DNA of 60,059 nucleotides from an uncultured Clostridia bacterium. Lineage in GTDB: Bacteria > Bacillota > Clostridia > Christensenellales > Pumilibacteraceae. Location: assembly GCA_934229275.1 (NCBI GenBank), contig CAKQDN010000006.1, forward strand, positions 1-60,059. The letters are read 5' to 3'. The notes beneath the pieces were generated by a model, which had not been told where the DNA came from, made no database searches, and saw only the letters and a program-made list of their open reading frames with translations. This document shows positions 41,691 through 50,071 of this stretch, piece by piece. Both the position numbers and the translations under genes were made by a program. Position 1 is the stretch's first letter. Each line of letters starts with the position of its first letter.

Positions 41691-44312
41691 ATGAACAAGA
41701 CTTACGATCCGAAAAGTTTTGAAAAGAGAATCTATTCCAAGTGGTTGGAAAAGAAATATTTTTCCGCCCGTCCGAATCCGGACAAAAAACCGTTTACCAT
41801 AGTCATGCCGCCACCAAATATCACGGGACAACTGCATATGGGTCACGCGCTCGACGGAACGGTGCAGGATATTCTCACAAGATATAAAAGAATGAAGGGA
41901 TTCGAGGCACTCTGGTTGCCCGGAACCGACCATGCGTCCATCGCAACCGAAGTAAAAATAGTCGAAAAGATGAGAAAAGAAGGACTCACCAAAGAGATGA
42001 TCGGTCGCGACGGATTCATGAAACGCGCATACGAGTGGAAGGCTCAGTACGGCGGTCGTATCGTCGAACAACTGCGTGAAATGGGTTATTCGTGCGACTG
42101 GGACAGACTTGCGTTCACCATGGACGAACGCTGCTCCAAAGCGGTTAAAGAAGTTTTCGTCCGCATGTACGAAGAGGGACTTATTTACCGTGGCGACAGA
42201 ATAATCAACTGGTGTCCGTGCTGCAAAACGGCTATTTCCGACGCGGAAGTGGAGTACGAAACCGAAAAAGGTCATTTGTGGCACCTTAAATACCCGATCG
42301 AAAACAGCGACAAATATATCGTCGTCGCAACCACTCGTCCCGAAACCATGTTGGGCGATACCGCGGTTGCCGTAAATCCGAGCGATAAACGCTATACTTC
42401 GCTCGTGGGTAAAAATATCGTTCTGCCGCTCGTGGGCAGACTTATCCCGATAATTGCCGACAGATACGTCGAAAAGGGATTCGGTACCGGCGCGGTGAAA
42501 ATTACGCCCGCTCACGACCCGAACGACTTCGAAGTGGGTATTCGCCACGATCTGCCCGTCATCAAAGTCATGAACGACGACGGAACCATGAACGAAAACG
42601 CCGGAAAATACGAGGGTATGAACGAAACCGACGCTCGCGCCGCCGTCGTTGCCGATATGGATAAACTCGGATTGCTTCTGAAAACCGAGGACTACGAACA
42701 CAACGTCGGACATTGCTATCGTTGCCATCACACGATCGAGCCGATGGTGTCCAAGCAGTGGTTCGTTCGCATGAAAGAACTTGCCGCTCCCGCAATCGAA
42801 GCGGTTAAGAAAAAGGAAATCAAATTCCTTCCCAAGCGCTTTGAAAAAACTTATCTGCACTGGATGGAAAACATCCGCGACTGGTGCATAAGCCGTCAAC
42901 TTTGGTGGGGTCACAGAATCCCCGTGTACTACTGCGACGATTGTGGAGAGATGACCGTAAGCCGCGAGGAAATAAAGGTATGCCCCAAGTGCGGCAAGCC
43001 CGTTCGTCAGGACGAGGACGTGCTGGACACTTGGTTCAGTTCGGCACTGTGGCCGTTCTCCACGCTCGGCTGGCCCGATAAAACTCCCGATCTCGACTAT
43101 TTCTATCCCACGACCGTGCTTGTCACCGCATACGACATCATTACGTTCTGGGTGTCGAGAATGATTTTCAGCGGACTTAAACAAATGGGCGAAAAACCGT
43201 TCTCCGACGTGCTTATTCACGGTATCGTGCGTGACGGTCAAGGCAGAAAAATGTCCAAATCGCTGGGCAACGGCGTCGATCCGTTGGAAGTTATCGACGA
43301 GTACGGCGCGGACAGCCTGCGTTATTCGCTCGTAAACGGTATTGCAGCCGGCGGCGACATCCGCTATTCGGTTGACAAAATGGAAAGTTACCGCAACTTC
43401 ATGAACAAAATATGGAACGCGTCCCGTTTCGTGCTTATGAACTGCGAAAACGTTAAAATAAAGAATATAGAGGATGTAAAACTTACTCTTGCCGATAAAT
43501 GGATTCTGCACGAACTCAATTCGACAGTGCAGGAAGTGACCAAAAATCTCGACAAGTACGAAGTCGGTCTTGCTGCGGCAACCCTGTACGACTTCATATG
43601 GAGTCAGTTCTGCGATATTTATATCGAAATGAGTAAGACTTCTCTTTACAGCGACGACGAAAACAAGCGTGCCGACACCGTAAGCGTTCTTCTGTATGTA
43701 CTGACTTCGATTCTCAAACTCGTTCATCCGTTCATTCCGTTCATTACCGAGGAAATTTACGACAATCTGCCGGTTAAGGACGCAGAGGATATCATGATTT
43801 CCGCATATCCCGAATACACGAGAAAGCACGTCTATTCCAAAGCCGCCGGCGAAATCAACGCCGTTATGAAGGCGATAAAGAGCATCCGTGCGCTGCGTAA
43901 GGATATGAACGTTTCTCAAACCAAAAAGACCGCGATTTATATCGTGCCGTCCGAAGGTAAGGAGAAGATGCTTAAAGAAACCGCCGTCTACATTGAAAAA
44001 CTCGCGAACGGCAACGAAATAGTGTTCGGAAAACCGGAAGTAAAATCCGTAAGCGTCGTAAGCGATATAGCCGAATTCTTCATTCCGCTCGGCGAACTCG
44101 TGGACGTAAAGAAGGAAGTAGAGCGCCTTACGAAGGAACTCGAAAACGCCGAAAACGAAATCGCTCGCGCTCAGGGAAAACTTAATAACGCCGGTTTCGT
44201 TGCAAAAGCGCCTGCGCAACTTATCGAAAACGAAAAGGCAAAACTTCAGAAGTATATCGACCTTAAAGAAAAAATCGCTTTAAGCATCGAAAACTTCAAA
44301 AAAGATATGTAA
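41691..44312 (+). CDS. valS: Valyl-tRNA synthetase
   Basis: Class Ia synthetase charging tRNA-Val, with an editing domain for threonine. HMGH at residues 49-52, KMSKS near 520-524, editing-domain segments TTRPETMLGDTAVAVNP and GTGAVKITPAHDPND, zinc-binding cysteines (CPCC, YYCDDCGEM, CPKCGKP), and the ValS C-terminal coiled coil (VKKEVERLTKELENAENE). 873 residues, full length. Own promoter; followed by several hairpins shared with the convergent pair of small genes. Confidence 0.97.
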   Translation: MNKTYDPKSFEKRIYSKWLEKKYFSARPNPDKKPFTIVMPPPNITGQLHMGHALDGTVQDILTRYKRMKGFEALWLPGTDHASIATEVKIVEKMRKEGLTKEMIGRDGFMKRAYEWKAQYGGRIVEQLREMGYSCDWDRLAFTMDERCSKAVKEVFVRMYEEGLIYRGDRIINWCPCCKTAISDAEVEYETEKGHLWHLKYPIENSDKYIVVATTRPETMLGDTAVAVNPSDKRYTSLVGKNIVLPLVGRLIPIIADRYVEKGFGTGAVKITPAHDPNDFEVGIRHDLPVIKVMNDDGTMNENAGKYEGMNETDARAAVVADMDKLGLLLKTEDYEHNVGHCYRCHHTIEPMVSKQWFVRMKELAAPAIEAVKKKEIKFLPKRFEKTYLHWMENIRDWCISRQLWWGHRIPVYYCDDCGEMTVSREEIKVCPKCGKPVRQDEDVLDTWFSSALWPFSTLGWPDKTPDLDYFYPTTVLVTAYDIITFWVSRMIFSGLKQMGEKPFSDVLIHGIVRDGQGRKMSKSLGNGVDPLEVIDEYGADSLRYSLVNGIAAGGDIRYSVDKMESYRNFMNKIWNASRFVLMNCENVKIKNIEDVKLTLADKWILHELNSTVQEVTKNLDKYEVGLAAATLYDFIWSQFCDIYIEMSKTSLYSDDENKRADTVSVLLYVLTSILKLVHPFIPFITEEIYDNLPVKDAEDIMISAYPEYTRKHVYSKAAGEINAVMKAIKSIRALRKDMNVSQTKKTAIYIVPSEGKEKMLKETAVYIEKLANGNEIVFGKPEVKSVSVVSDIAEFFIPLGELVDVKKEVERLTKELENAENEIARAQGKLNNAGFVAKAPAQLIENEKAKLQKYIDLKEKIALSIENFKKDM

Positions 44313-44317
44313 AACAA

Positions 44318-44366
44318 AATTTACGAGCGGTTGCGGTTCGGTAATGGTCGCTGCCGCTCGTAAATT
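44318..44366 (-). terminator. Long inverted repeat after valS
   Basis: Perfect 13-bp arms (44318-44330 and 44354-44366) with a 23-base loop. On the minus strand the stem runs into TTTTGTTTT, so it would end leftward transcripts; the plus-strand tail is A-rich. Confidence 0.7.
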
Positions 44367-44371
44367 AAAAA

Positions 44372-44394
44372 AGTACTATGTCACGCATAGTACT
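44372..44394 (-). repeat. Dispersed palindrome, copy E
   Basis: Read leftward: arms AGTACTATG and CATAGTACT, loop CGTGA, followed by TTTTTT. It lies 50 bases after the stop of the leftward TSCPD gene, in that gene's orientation. Confidence 0.9.
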
Positions 44395-44415
44395 TAAAAT
44401 TTGCAAAATACAAAT

Positions 44416-44443
44416 AAAACGAGGCGATTTTGCCTCGTTTTTT
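44416..44443. terminator. Bidirectional terminator between valS and TSCPD gene
   Basis: AAAACGAGGC and GCCTCGTTTT arms with a 6-base loop; T runs on both strands. Confidence 0.88.
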
Positions 44444-44444
44444 A

Positions 44445-44714
44445 CTATTCTTCCAATTCGGGGTGGTCTTTTACTTCTTTGTAATGTTTCAGGGCTTTTG
44501 CCAACTGGTCGGGGCAACTCGTGCCGTTTCTGCACTGTATTCCGTCCAGAAGGGAAATTATTTCGTCGATATTGTGACCGACTACCAGACGGGAAATGCC
44601 TTGTGTATTTCCGCTGCAACCGTTTACGAATTTAACCGATTTCAAAACGTCGTTTTCGTCAACGGTGAAAATAATTTCTCTCGAGCAAGTTCCTTTGGTT
44701 CTGTAAATATTCAT
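44445..44714 (-). CDS. TSCPD-domain (TIGR03905-like) protein
   Basis: An 89-residue cytoplasmic protein of the family named for its TSCPD motif, seen here as GTSCPDQLA near residue 64. Other conserved parts: TCSREIIF at 9-16, VKFVNGCSGNTQGISRLV and IQCRNGTSC, giving several conserved cysteines. Related domains occur at the C-terminus of some ribonucleotide reductases, but the function of the stand-alone form is unknown. It is 9 bases downstream of the DUF4364 gene and co-transcribed with it. Confidence 0.88.
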   Translation of the reverse strand: MNIYRTKGTCSREIIFTVDENDVLKSVKFVNGCSGNTQGISRLVVGHNIDEIISLLDGIQCRNGTSCPDQLAKALKHYKEVKDHPELEE

Positions 44715-44723
44715 AAGTACCTC

Positions 44724-45272
44724 CTAATCTATTAGTTCTTCATGTAAAAAGTAGTAAATCTGCGCTGCTTTTTCTTCCCATTTATTGTAAACCGCTTTTG
44801 CCGTTTCTCTGTTCGTGACGTTGAGTTTAAGTTCGAGCGTCGTCTGAACGGGATCGACTATTTTCATGTGAACGGTGTAGGTTCCGTCGTTATTTTTGTA
44901 GTAATTGCGATAGTATTCCTGTTTACGGCGATACGCCATGCGGTTTTCCTTGACGTACTCGGTAATTTCGGTGCGGAGAGTGGAAGGAATACGCGTGTAA
45001 AAATGGTCGAGACACTGTCTGCCGTCCGGAGTTATATTGTAGTAAGCGTCCGAAATAATGCCGCTTTCCACGATTTTTTCCTTGTACGAACGGTAAATAA
45101 GTCCCGAATCGAGCAGTTCGTTTACCGCCATCGTGCAGTCCATATAGGTAAGCCAGAGATTGCGACTCGAACACATTTCGAGTATAGTCTTGCCGGTAAT
45201 AGGCACGTCCATTGCTTCAAAAACGTACAAAAGTATCAGTTTATTCAGTGTCGAATCATCCGTAACCTTCAC
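44724..45272 (-). CDS. DUF4364 family winged-helix-like protein
   Basis: A 182-residue protein typical of Clostridia. Residues 1-75 form a winged-helix-like domain (LNKLILLYVFEAMDVPITGKTI, AVNELLDSGLIY), followed by a strand-rich C-terminal half (GTYTVHMKIVDP, TTLELKLNVTNRETAK). Its regulatory target is unknown. The start is GTG with CGGAGG 7 bases away. An extended -10 (TGATATAAT) lies on the minus strand at 45294-45299. Confidence 0.88.
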   Translation of the reverse strand: MKVTDDSTLNKLILLYVFEAMDVPITGKTILEMCSSRNLWLTYMDCTMAVNELLDSGLIYRSYKEKIVESGIISDAYYNITPDGRQCLDHFYTRIPSTLRTEITEYVKENRMAYRRKQEYYRNYYKNNDGTYTVHMKIVDPVQTTLELKLNVTNRETAKAVYNKWEEKAAQIYYFLHEELID

Positions 45273-45293
45273 GACAAAACCTCCGTGGCTACC

Positions 45294-45302
45294 ATTATAT
45301 CA
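45294..45302 (-). promoter_or_regulatory. Extended -10 promoter of the DUF4364-TSCPD pair
   Basis: Minus strand TGA followed by exact TATAAT (45294-45299). The -35 region is T-rich and poor, as is common with extended -10 promoters. Confidence 0.6.
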
Positions 45303-45437
45303 CACTTTTTTCAAAAAGAAAAGCCCCTTTTCGAAAAAAATTTTTAAATTTTTCTTTACCCGAGCAAAAAAGTGCGTCTGCTGCCCTTTTAAGGACGATA
45401 TTTAGATGAAATTATCGGATAAATTTTGCGTTAACTA

Positions 45438-45467
45438 TTGACAATAAGCGTTGTTTTAGGTTAAAAT
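45438..45467 (+). promoter_or_regulatory. Promoter giving a leaderless birA mRNA
   Basis: Exact TTGACA (45438-45443), 18-bp spacer, TAAAAT (45462-45467). Six bases then the ATG at 45474, so +1 is predicted on the start codon. Confidence 0.75.
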
Positions 45468-45473
45468 ATATAC

Positions 45474-46433
45474 ATGTTCAAACATAAAGTTTTACAAATT
45501 CTTGAAGAGAACAGAGGCAGCGAAATCTCGGGCGTTTTCATTGCCGAAAGGTTGGGCGTTTCGCGCGCCGCCGTCTGTAAAGCGGTAGCCGAACTTCGTT
45601 CCGACGGAAACGCGGTCGAGTCGCGAAGAAACGGTGGTTATAAACTGCTTAAAGATTCCTCGGCGATAAGCGACATCGGAATTAAAAGTTTACTGAAAAA
45701 TCAGTTGCCGGTTTACTGTTACGATCGTGTTGATTCGACCAATACGCGGGCGAAAATGATTGCGCTCGAAGGCAAAGAAGCGACCGCGCTCGTGGTTGCC
45801 GACGAACAGACCGAAGGCAGGGGTAGACGAGGCAGAAGTTTCTTTTCGCCGTCCGGCAGCGGAGCGTATTTTTCGCTTCTCATAAAGCCGGAACTTACAT
45901 ATGCAGAGTGTCAGCGCGTCGTACCCATGACGGCTGTCGCAGTGTCGCGAGCGATCGAAAAAACTTGCGGCATAAAAACGGAAATCAAATGGGTGAACGA
46001 CCTTTACTTCAAAGGCAGAAAAGTTTGCGGAATAGCGACCGAGTCCATCGGCGACGTTTCCGAACCCGGTCCGAGCGCTCTTATCGTCGGCATAGGAATA
46101 AACGTCGATACGCATCTGTTTCCGTCCGAAATCGAAAACAAAGCAGGCTCGCTCGGCGTCGCAATAAACAGAAACGCGCTCATCGCCGCCTGCGTAAACG
46201 AGTTTTTCGAACTGTTCGGACATATATGCTCGAACAGTTTCATGAACGAATACCGCAAAAAATGCTTCGTAATAGGGCAAAAAGTCAAGGTTTTAACCGA
46301 GCCGCCTTACGAAGCGATTGCCGAAGACGTCGATAACGACGGACGACTTATAGTCAAAAACGGCGACGGCAAACGGGTAAAACTCACGACAGACGAAGTG
46401 AGCGTCCTGCCGATCGATCTTAAAGGAGAATAA
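45474..46433 (+). CDS. birA: Biotin-[acetyl-CoA carboxylase] ligase / biotin repressor
   Basis: Bifunctional BirA: activates biotin to biotinyl-AMP, attaches it to carrier lysines, and represses biotin genes. N-terminal winged helix residues 1-60 (GVFIAERLGVSRAAVCKAVAEL). Ligase domain with DSTNTRAK, the ATP/biotin loop EGRGRRGRSFFSP, IKWVNDLYF and GIGINV; a C-terminal SH3-like domain. 319 residues. There is no ribosome binding site, because the promoter places transcription start at the ATG. Two bases separate it from araD, although their functions are unrelated. Confidence 0.95.
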   Translation: MFKHKVLQILEENRGSEISGVFIAERLGVSRAAVCKAVAELRSDGNAVESRRNGGYKLLKDSSAISDIGIKSLLKNQLPVYCYDRVDSTNTRAKMIALEGKEATALVVADEQTEGRGRRGRSFFSPSGSGAYFSLLIKPELTYAECQRVVPMTAVAVSRAIEKTCGIKTEIKWVNDLYFKGRKVCGIATESIGDVSEPGPSALIVGIGINVDTHLFPSEIENKAGSLGVAINRNALIAACVNEFFELFGHICSNSFMNEYRKKCFVIGQKVKVLTEPPYEAIAEDVDNDGRLIVKNGDGKRVKLTTDEVSVLPIDLKGE

Positions 46434-46434
46434 A

Positions 46435-47130
46435 ATGTACGACGAACTGAAAAAACGCGTTCTTAAAGCAAATCTGTCGCTGCCGAAACTCGGGCTTGTG
46501 GACCTGACGTGGGGTAACGTTTCGGAAATCGACCGAGAAAAAGGCGTAATCGCGATAAAACCGTCGGGCGTTTCGTACGATGAAATGACCGAAAACGACA
46601 TTGTGGTCGTAAATCTTGAGGACGGCAAAACCGTAGAAGGCGAACTCAATCCCTCGTCCGATCTTGACACGCACCTTGCGCTGTACCGTGCGTTTCCGTC
46701 AATCGGCGGAGTAGTGCATACTCATTCGAAATACGCAACTGCGTTTGCTCAGCAACATTCCCCGATTCCCGCGCTCGGAACGACGCACGCCGACTATTTT
46801 TACGGCGATATACCCTGCACGAGAGATCTCACCGACGACGAAATTAACGGCAAGTACGAGTATAACACCGGGCTTGTCATAGAAGAAACTTTCCGCGGAC
46901 TCGACTATGAAGCCGTACCCTGCACGCTTGTCGCTTCTCACGGGCTGTTCGCCTGGGGAGCAAATGCCGCGAAAGCGGTAGAAAACGCCTTCGTAGCCGA
47001 AAGATGCGCCGAAATGGCGTACATCGGACTGGATATAGGCAAGCGAACCCAAATAAAACAGTCGCTTCTCGACAGACATTATTACAGAAAACACGGCGCA
47101 AACGCCACTTACGGACAAAGAAAAAAATAA
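46435..47130 (+). CDS. araD: L-ribulose-5-phosphate 4-epimerase
   Basis: Class II aldolase-fold enzyme interconverting L-ribulose 5-phosphate and D-xylulose 5-phosphate in arabinose use. Phosphate-binding KPSGVSYDEM and SSDLDTHLALYRAFP, and zinc ligands HTHSKYATAFAQ and the later histidine in VASHGLFAWG are intact. 231 residues. Ribosome site AAAGGAG. It heads a run with an esterase and a beta-helix hydrolase-like gene, consistent with breakdown of arabinose-bearing plant polysaccharide; araA and araB are not here. Confidence 0.94.
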   Translation: MYDELKKRVLKANLSLPKLGLVDLTWGNVSEIDREKGVIAIKPSGVSYDEMTENDIVVVNLEDGKTVEGELNPSSDLDTHLALYRAFPSIGGVVHTHSKYATAFAQQHSPIPALGTTHADYFYGDIPCTRDLTDDEINGKYEYNTGLVIEETFRGLDYEAVPCTLVASHGLFAWGANAAKAVENAFVAERCAEMAYIGLDIGKRTQIKQSLLDRHYYRKHGANATYGQRKK

Positions 47131-47144
47131 AGGAAGAAACTAAA

Positions 47145-48179
47145 ATGATTTTCAAAAACGTAGAAATACATAACGTCGCAAAACTATACGAAGCAGACAG
47201 AGGCGGAACGACCTGGTTGCGCCTTCCCGATAAAGCGTACGAAGCGCTCGAACACGGTAATCAGGCAAGAAACATGGCAAAATGCTGCACCGGAGTCGAA
47301 CTTCGATTCGTTATAAAGAGCGGCGACGGCGTGACCATCCGAATGGCTCAACTCGGCCCGTGTGCGACGAGCAACGTTTTCCACGTTTTCCGCGGCGGTA
47401 TTCAGGGCGAATGGAGCGATTGCGAACTCAATTGCGTCGTTCCCGGAGAGCCGACCGACTTCTTTATTAAAAAGAGCGACGACCTCGCCTATCTGAAAAG
47501 AGCGGCGGCTGCGTATTCCGACCCGTGGGATCCGGAAGTCGTTCGCGTTATTTTCGACAGGGGATCCTATCGTATACTCGACATAATCGGCGACGTCATG
47601 CCGCCCGAAAAATCCATGTGCCCCGACAAAACAATATTGTTTTACGGCTCGTCGATAACTCACGGCTCGAATTCGATCGATATGTCGCACGCATGGGCGT
47701 CAGTAGTCGGACATAATCTCGGCTGCGACGTAAGAAACCTCGGCTTTGCCGGCTCGTGCGCAATGGAGCCTGCCGTTGTCGACTACATTGCAGAACTCGG
47801 CAAAAACGGCGAATGGGACGTTTGCGTCATGGAACTGGGCATAAACGTGCTCGGCTGGGAAATCGAGAAGAAAAAAGAGCGCGCGTTGAACGCCGTTCGC
47901 ACGGTCGCTCTGTCCAATCCCGGCAAGAAAGTGTTCGTTATTTCGCCGTTCTATTGCGACAACGATTTTATGGGCGAGCATAAAGCGGACGAGTGGCGCA
48001 AAGTTCTGTCCGATACCGTAAAAGAAGAAAATCTTTCGAACGTAACGTATGTAAACGGACTAGATCTTTTAGGCGGAGTCGAATATCTGTCCGCTGATAA
48101 AGTTCACCCCAATATCTACGGAGTGCAGAAAATCGCAGATTCTCTGACTGCCGTAATGAAGAAAACACTCGCAAAATAG
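47145..48179 (+). CDS. SGNH/GDSL-family esterase with N-terminal beta domain
   Basis: A 344-residue intracellular (no signal peptide) hydrolase. Residues 1-150 form a beta-sandwich-like domain (VELRFVIKSGDGVTIRM). The SGNH domain follows: nucleophile Ser in FYGSSITHG, oxyanion Gly in FAGSCAM, Asn in ELGINVLG, and the Asp-His pair in DKVHPNIYG. This two-domain layout is known for carbohydrate acetyl esterases. The open frame starts inside araD at 47004, but AGGAAG before the ATG at 47145 sets the start. It lies 14 bases after araD and 11 before the beta-helix gene. Confidence 0.88.
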   Translation: MIFKNVEIHNVAKLYEADRGGTTWLRLPDKAYEALEHGNQARNMAKCCTGVELRFVIKSGDGVTIRMAQLGPCATSNVFHVFRGGIQGEWSDCELNCVVPGEPTDFFIKKSDDLAYLKRAAAAYSDPWDPEVVRVIFDRGSYRILDIIGDVMPPEKSMCPDKTILFYGSSITHGSNSIDMSHAWASVVGHNLGCDVRNLGFAGSCAMEPAVVDYIAELGKNGEWDVCVMELGINVLGWEIEKKKERALNAVRTVALSNPGKKVFVISPFYCDNDFMGEHKADEWRKVLSDTVKEENLSNVTYVNGLDLLGGVEYLSADKVHPNIYGVQKIADSLTAVMKKTLAK

Positions 48180-48190
48180 GAGAAATCGAC

Positions 48191-49339
48191 ATGAATTACG
48201 TTATTTACGGCGACGGAGCGCACGACGATTATCCCGGTATTCAGCAGTTGATCGACGAGGGAGCGGCAGAAGTAACGCTGCCTATGCCGAAGAAAAACTA
48301 TCTTATAAGTAAAACGCTGAAAATTCACTCGGGACAGAAACTTAAACTGCCGCGCTTTGCACGCATAGTGCTTGCCGACGGCGCAAATTGCAGCATGATC
48401 GAAAACGATACGTCCGCTCCGTGCGAAGGCGTGTTCTTAAGCGGCGGAGTGTGGGACATGAATCATTCCGCGCAACTGCCCAATCCCTACCGTTTTCCGC
48501 AAGGCAAAACGTACGAGCAGCAGTGCAAAGATTTCGGTTGGACGGAGTACGATAAATCGCTTTTCCCCGGGTATTCGGGTCACTGCATGCGGTTTTGCGG
48601 AATAAATAATTTCGAATTAAAGAACATAACGATAGTAAACCCCGTGGTGTACGGCGTTCAACTGGCGTTCGTGGAAAATTTCACGGTAAAAAATATCGTT
48701 TTCGATTACACCGAAGGTAGTCCGAAACTTTGGAACATGGACGGCGTTCACCTCGAAGGCGGTTGCAAAAACGGATACATAAACAACCTTAAAGGCGCGT
48801 GCCACGACGATCTCGTCGCGATAACGTCCGACGACAGTATTCGCGGACCTATCGAAAACATAGCGATCGACGGCGTTTTCGCGGAAAACTGCCACAGCGC
48901 CGTGCGACTTTTAAGCGCGGCTACCTCGGTTAAAAACATATCGATAAACAACGTTTTCGGCTCGTATTATGTGTATTGCATAACGCTTTCCAAGTATATC
49001 GACATAAACGGCAATCGCGGTAAATTTTCGAACGTCACGATAAACAACGTTTTTGCTTCTTTCTGCAAGGGAACCAAAGACGTCGAAGGCAACTACTACG
49101 CGTTTATACAGATAGATAAAGGACTCGACGTCGAAAACCTGTCGATAAGCAACGTGTTCCGCGACGAAAAAGTCTGCTTCACGCCGACGATAGGCATTTA
49201 TGATGACACGACGATCAAAAATCTGTCGCTTCATAACGTTCGTCAGAGCGCACCCGACGGAGCGGATATGACGTTTATCAAAAACGAAGGACGCCTTTTG
49301 TCGCCCGATTTCGGGAATACAGGGTATAAGGAGAATTAA
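48191..49339 (+). CDS. Right-handed beta-helix protein, GH28-like
   Basis: A 382-residue protein without signal peptide. It opens like polygalacturonases (YGDGAHDDYPGIQQLID, where GH28 has DDTxAIQ). Coil repeats then run through the protein (FELKNITIVNP, FTVKNIVFDY, NMDGVHLEGG, ACHDDLVAI, NIAIDGVFAENC). The DG and DD pairs match the places where GH28 has its catalytic aspartates. It may act on imported pectic oligosaccharides together with the upstream esterase. Four bases separate it from ppa. Confidence 0.82.
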   Translation: MNYVIYGDGAHDDYPGIQQLIDEGAAEVTLPMPKKNYLISKTLKIHSGQKLKLPRFARIVLADGANCSMIENDTSAPCEGVFLSGGVWDMNHSAQLPNPYRFPQGKTYEQQCKDFGWTEYDKSLFPGYSGHCMRFCGINNFELKNITIVNPVVYGVQLAFVENFTVKNIVFDYTEGSPKLWNMDGVHLEGGCKNGYINNLKGACHDDLVAITSDDSIRGPIENIAIDGVFAENCHSAVRLLSAATSVKNISINNVFGSYYVYCITLSKYIDINGNRGKFSNVTINNVFASFCKGTKDVEGNYYAFIQIDKGLDVENLSISNVFRDEKVCFTPTIGIYDDTTIKNLSLHNVRQSAPDGADMTFIKNEGRLLSPDFGNTGYKEN

Positions 49340-49342
49340 ACA

Positions 49343-49876
49343 ATGTCAAACATCTGGCACGACATCGACCCGAACAGAATCAAGCCCGAGGATTTCATTT
49401 CGGTTATCGAAATAAGCAAGGGCAGTAAAAAGAAATACGAACTGGATAAGCAAACGGGCTATATAATTCTCGACAGAATTCTCTATACGTCTACGCACTA
49501 TCCTGCAAACTACGGATTCATTCCGAGAACGCTCGGTGACGACGGCGATCCGCTCGACGTGCTGCTGTTATGCTCGGAAGCACTCGAACCGCTAGTCTTG
49601 TGCCGCGCGTACCCGATCGGCTACATATCCATGATCGACAACGGAAAAAACGACGAAAAAATAATTGCCATACCGTTTTCCGATCCCATGTACAATCAAT
49701 ACACCGATATAAGCCAGTTGCCCGCTCATATTTTCGATGAAATGCGCCATTTCTTTTCTGTTTACAAGAACCTCGAGGGCAAAACGACCGCCGTTAACGA
49801 AGTCATGGGCAGACCCGAGGCGATAAAAGTAATCGAAAAGGCAATATCGGACTATAAAAATGCGTTCGGGAAATAA
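49343..49876 (+). CDS. ppa: Inorganic pyrophosphatase, family I
   Basis: Soluble Mg2+-dependent PPase. The family signature DDGDPLDVLLL near residue 70, KKKYELDKQTG and YPANYGFIPRT are intact; the late motif is NNxE-like (KNDEKIIAIP). 177 residues, full length. Ribosome site AAGGAG inside the end of the preceding gene. It ends the birA-araD-esterase-beta-helix-ppa run; no clear terminator follows. Confidence 0.94.
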   Translation: MSNIWHDIDPNRIKPEDFISVIEISKGSKKKYELDKQTGYIILDRILYTSTHYPANYGFIPRTLGDDGDPLDVLLLCSEALEPLVLCRAYPIGYISMIDNGKNDEKIIAIPFSDPMYNQYTDISQLPAHIFDEMRHFFSVYKNLEGKTTAVNEVMGRPEAIKVIEKAISDYKNAFGK

Positions 49877-49968
49877 CGAATTCCGAAGCCTCATGCGTTA
49901 AGTTTTTCAAGTCGTAATGAATTTGCATATTCGGAAAATTAACCAAACTAAGCAACGGCTGAATAAAT

Positions 49969-50012
49969 CGCTCGCGCAATCACAATTTCGGTTAGACCCG
50001 CTCGCGTAATCA
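49969..50012 (+). repeat. Short direct repeat, 30-base period
   Basis: CGCTCGCGCAATCA (49969-49982) recurs as CGCTCGCGTAATCA (49999-50012). It lies in the 195-base gap after ppa, which otherwise shows nothing but a TTCCGAA/TTCGGAA inverted pair. Confidence 0.6.
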
Positions 50013-50071
50013 TCAAAAGGAGAACGGCGACGGTTTAATAAATAAAACACTTTAAGAAGGAGTACACCGAT

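Noticed and set aside
41586..44219. An 877-codon open frame antisense to valS
   Set aside because: valS has all its catalytic motifs; the antisense frame lies in a fixed codon register, contains no known domain and has no ribosome site. It results from biased codon use.
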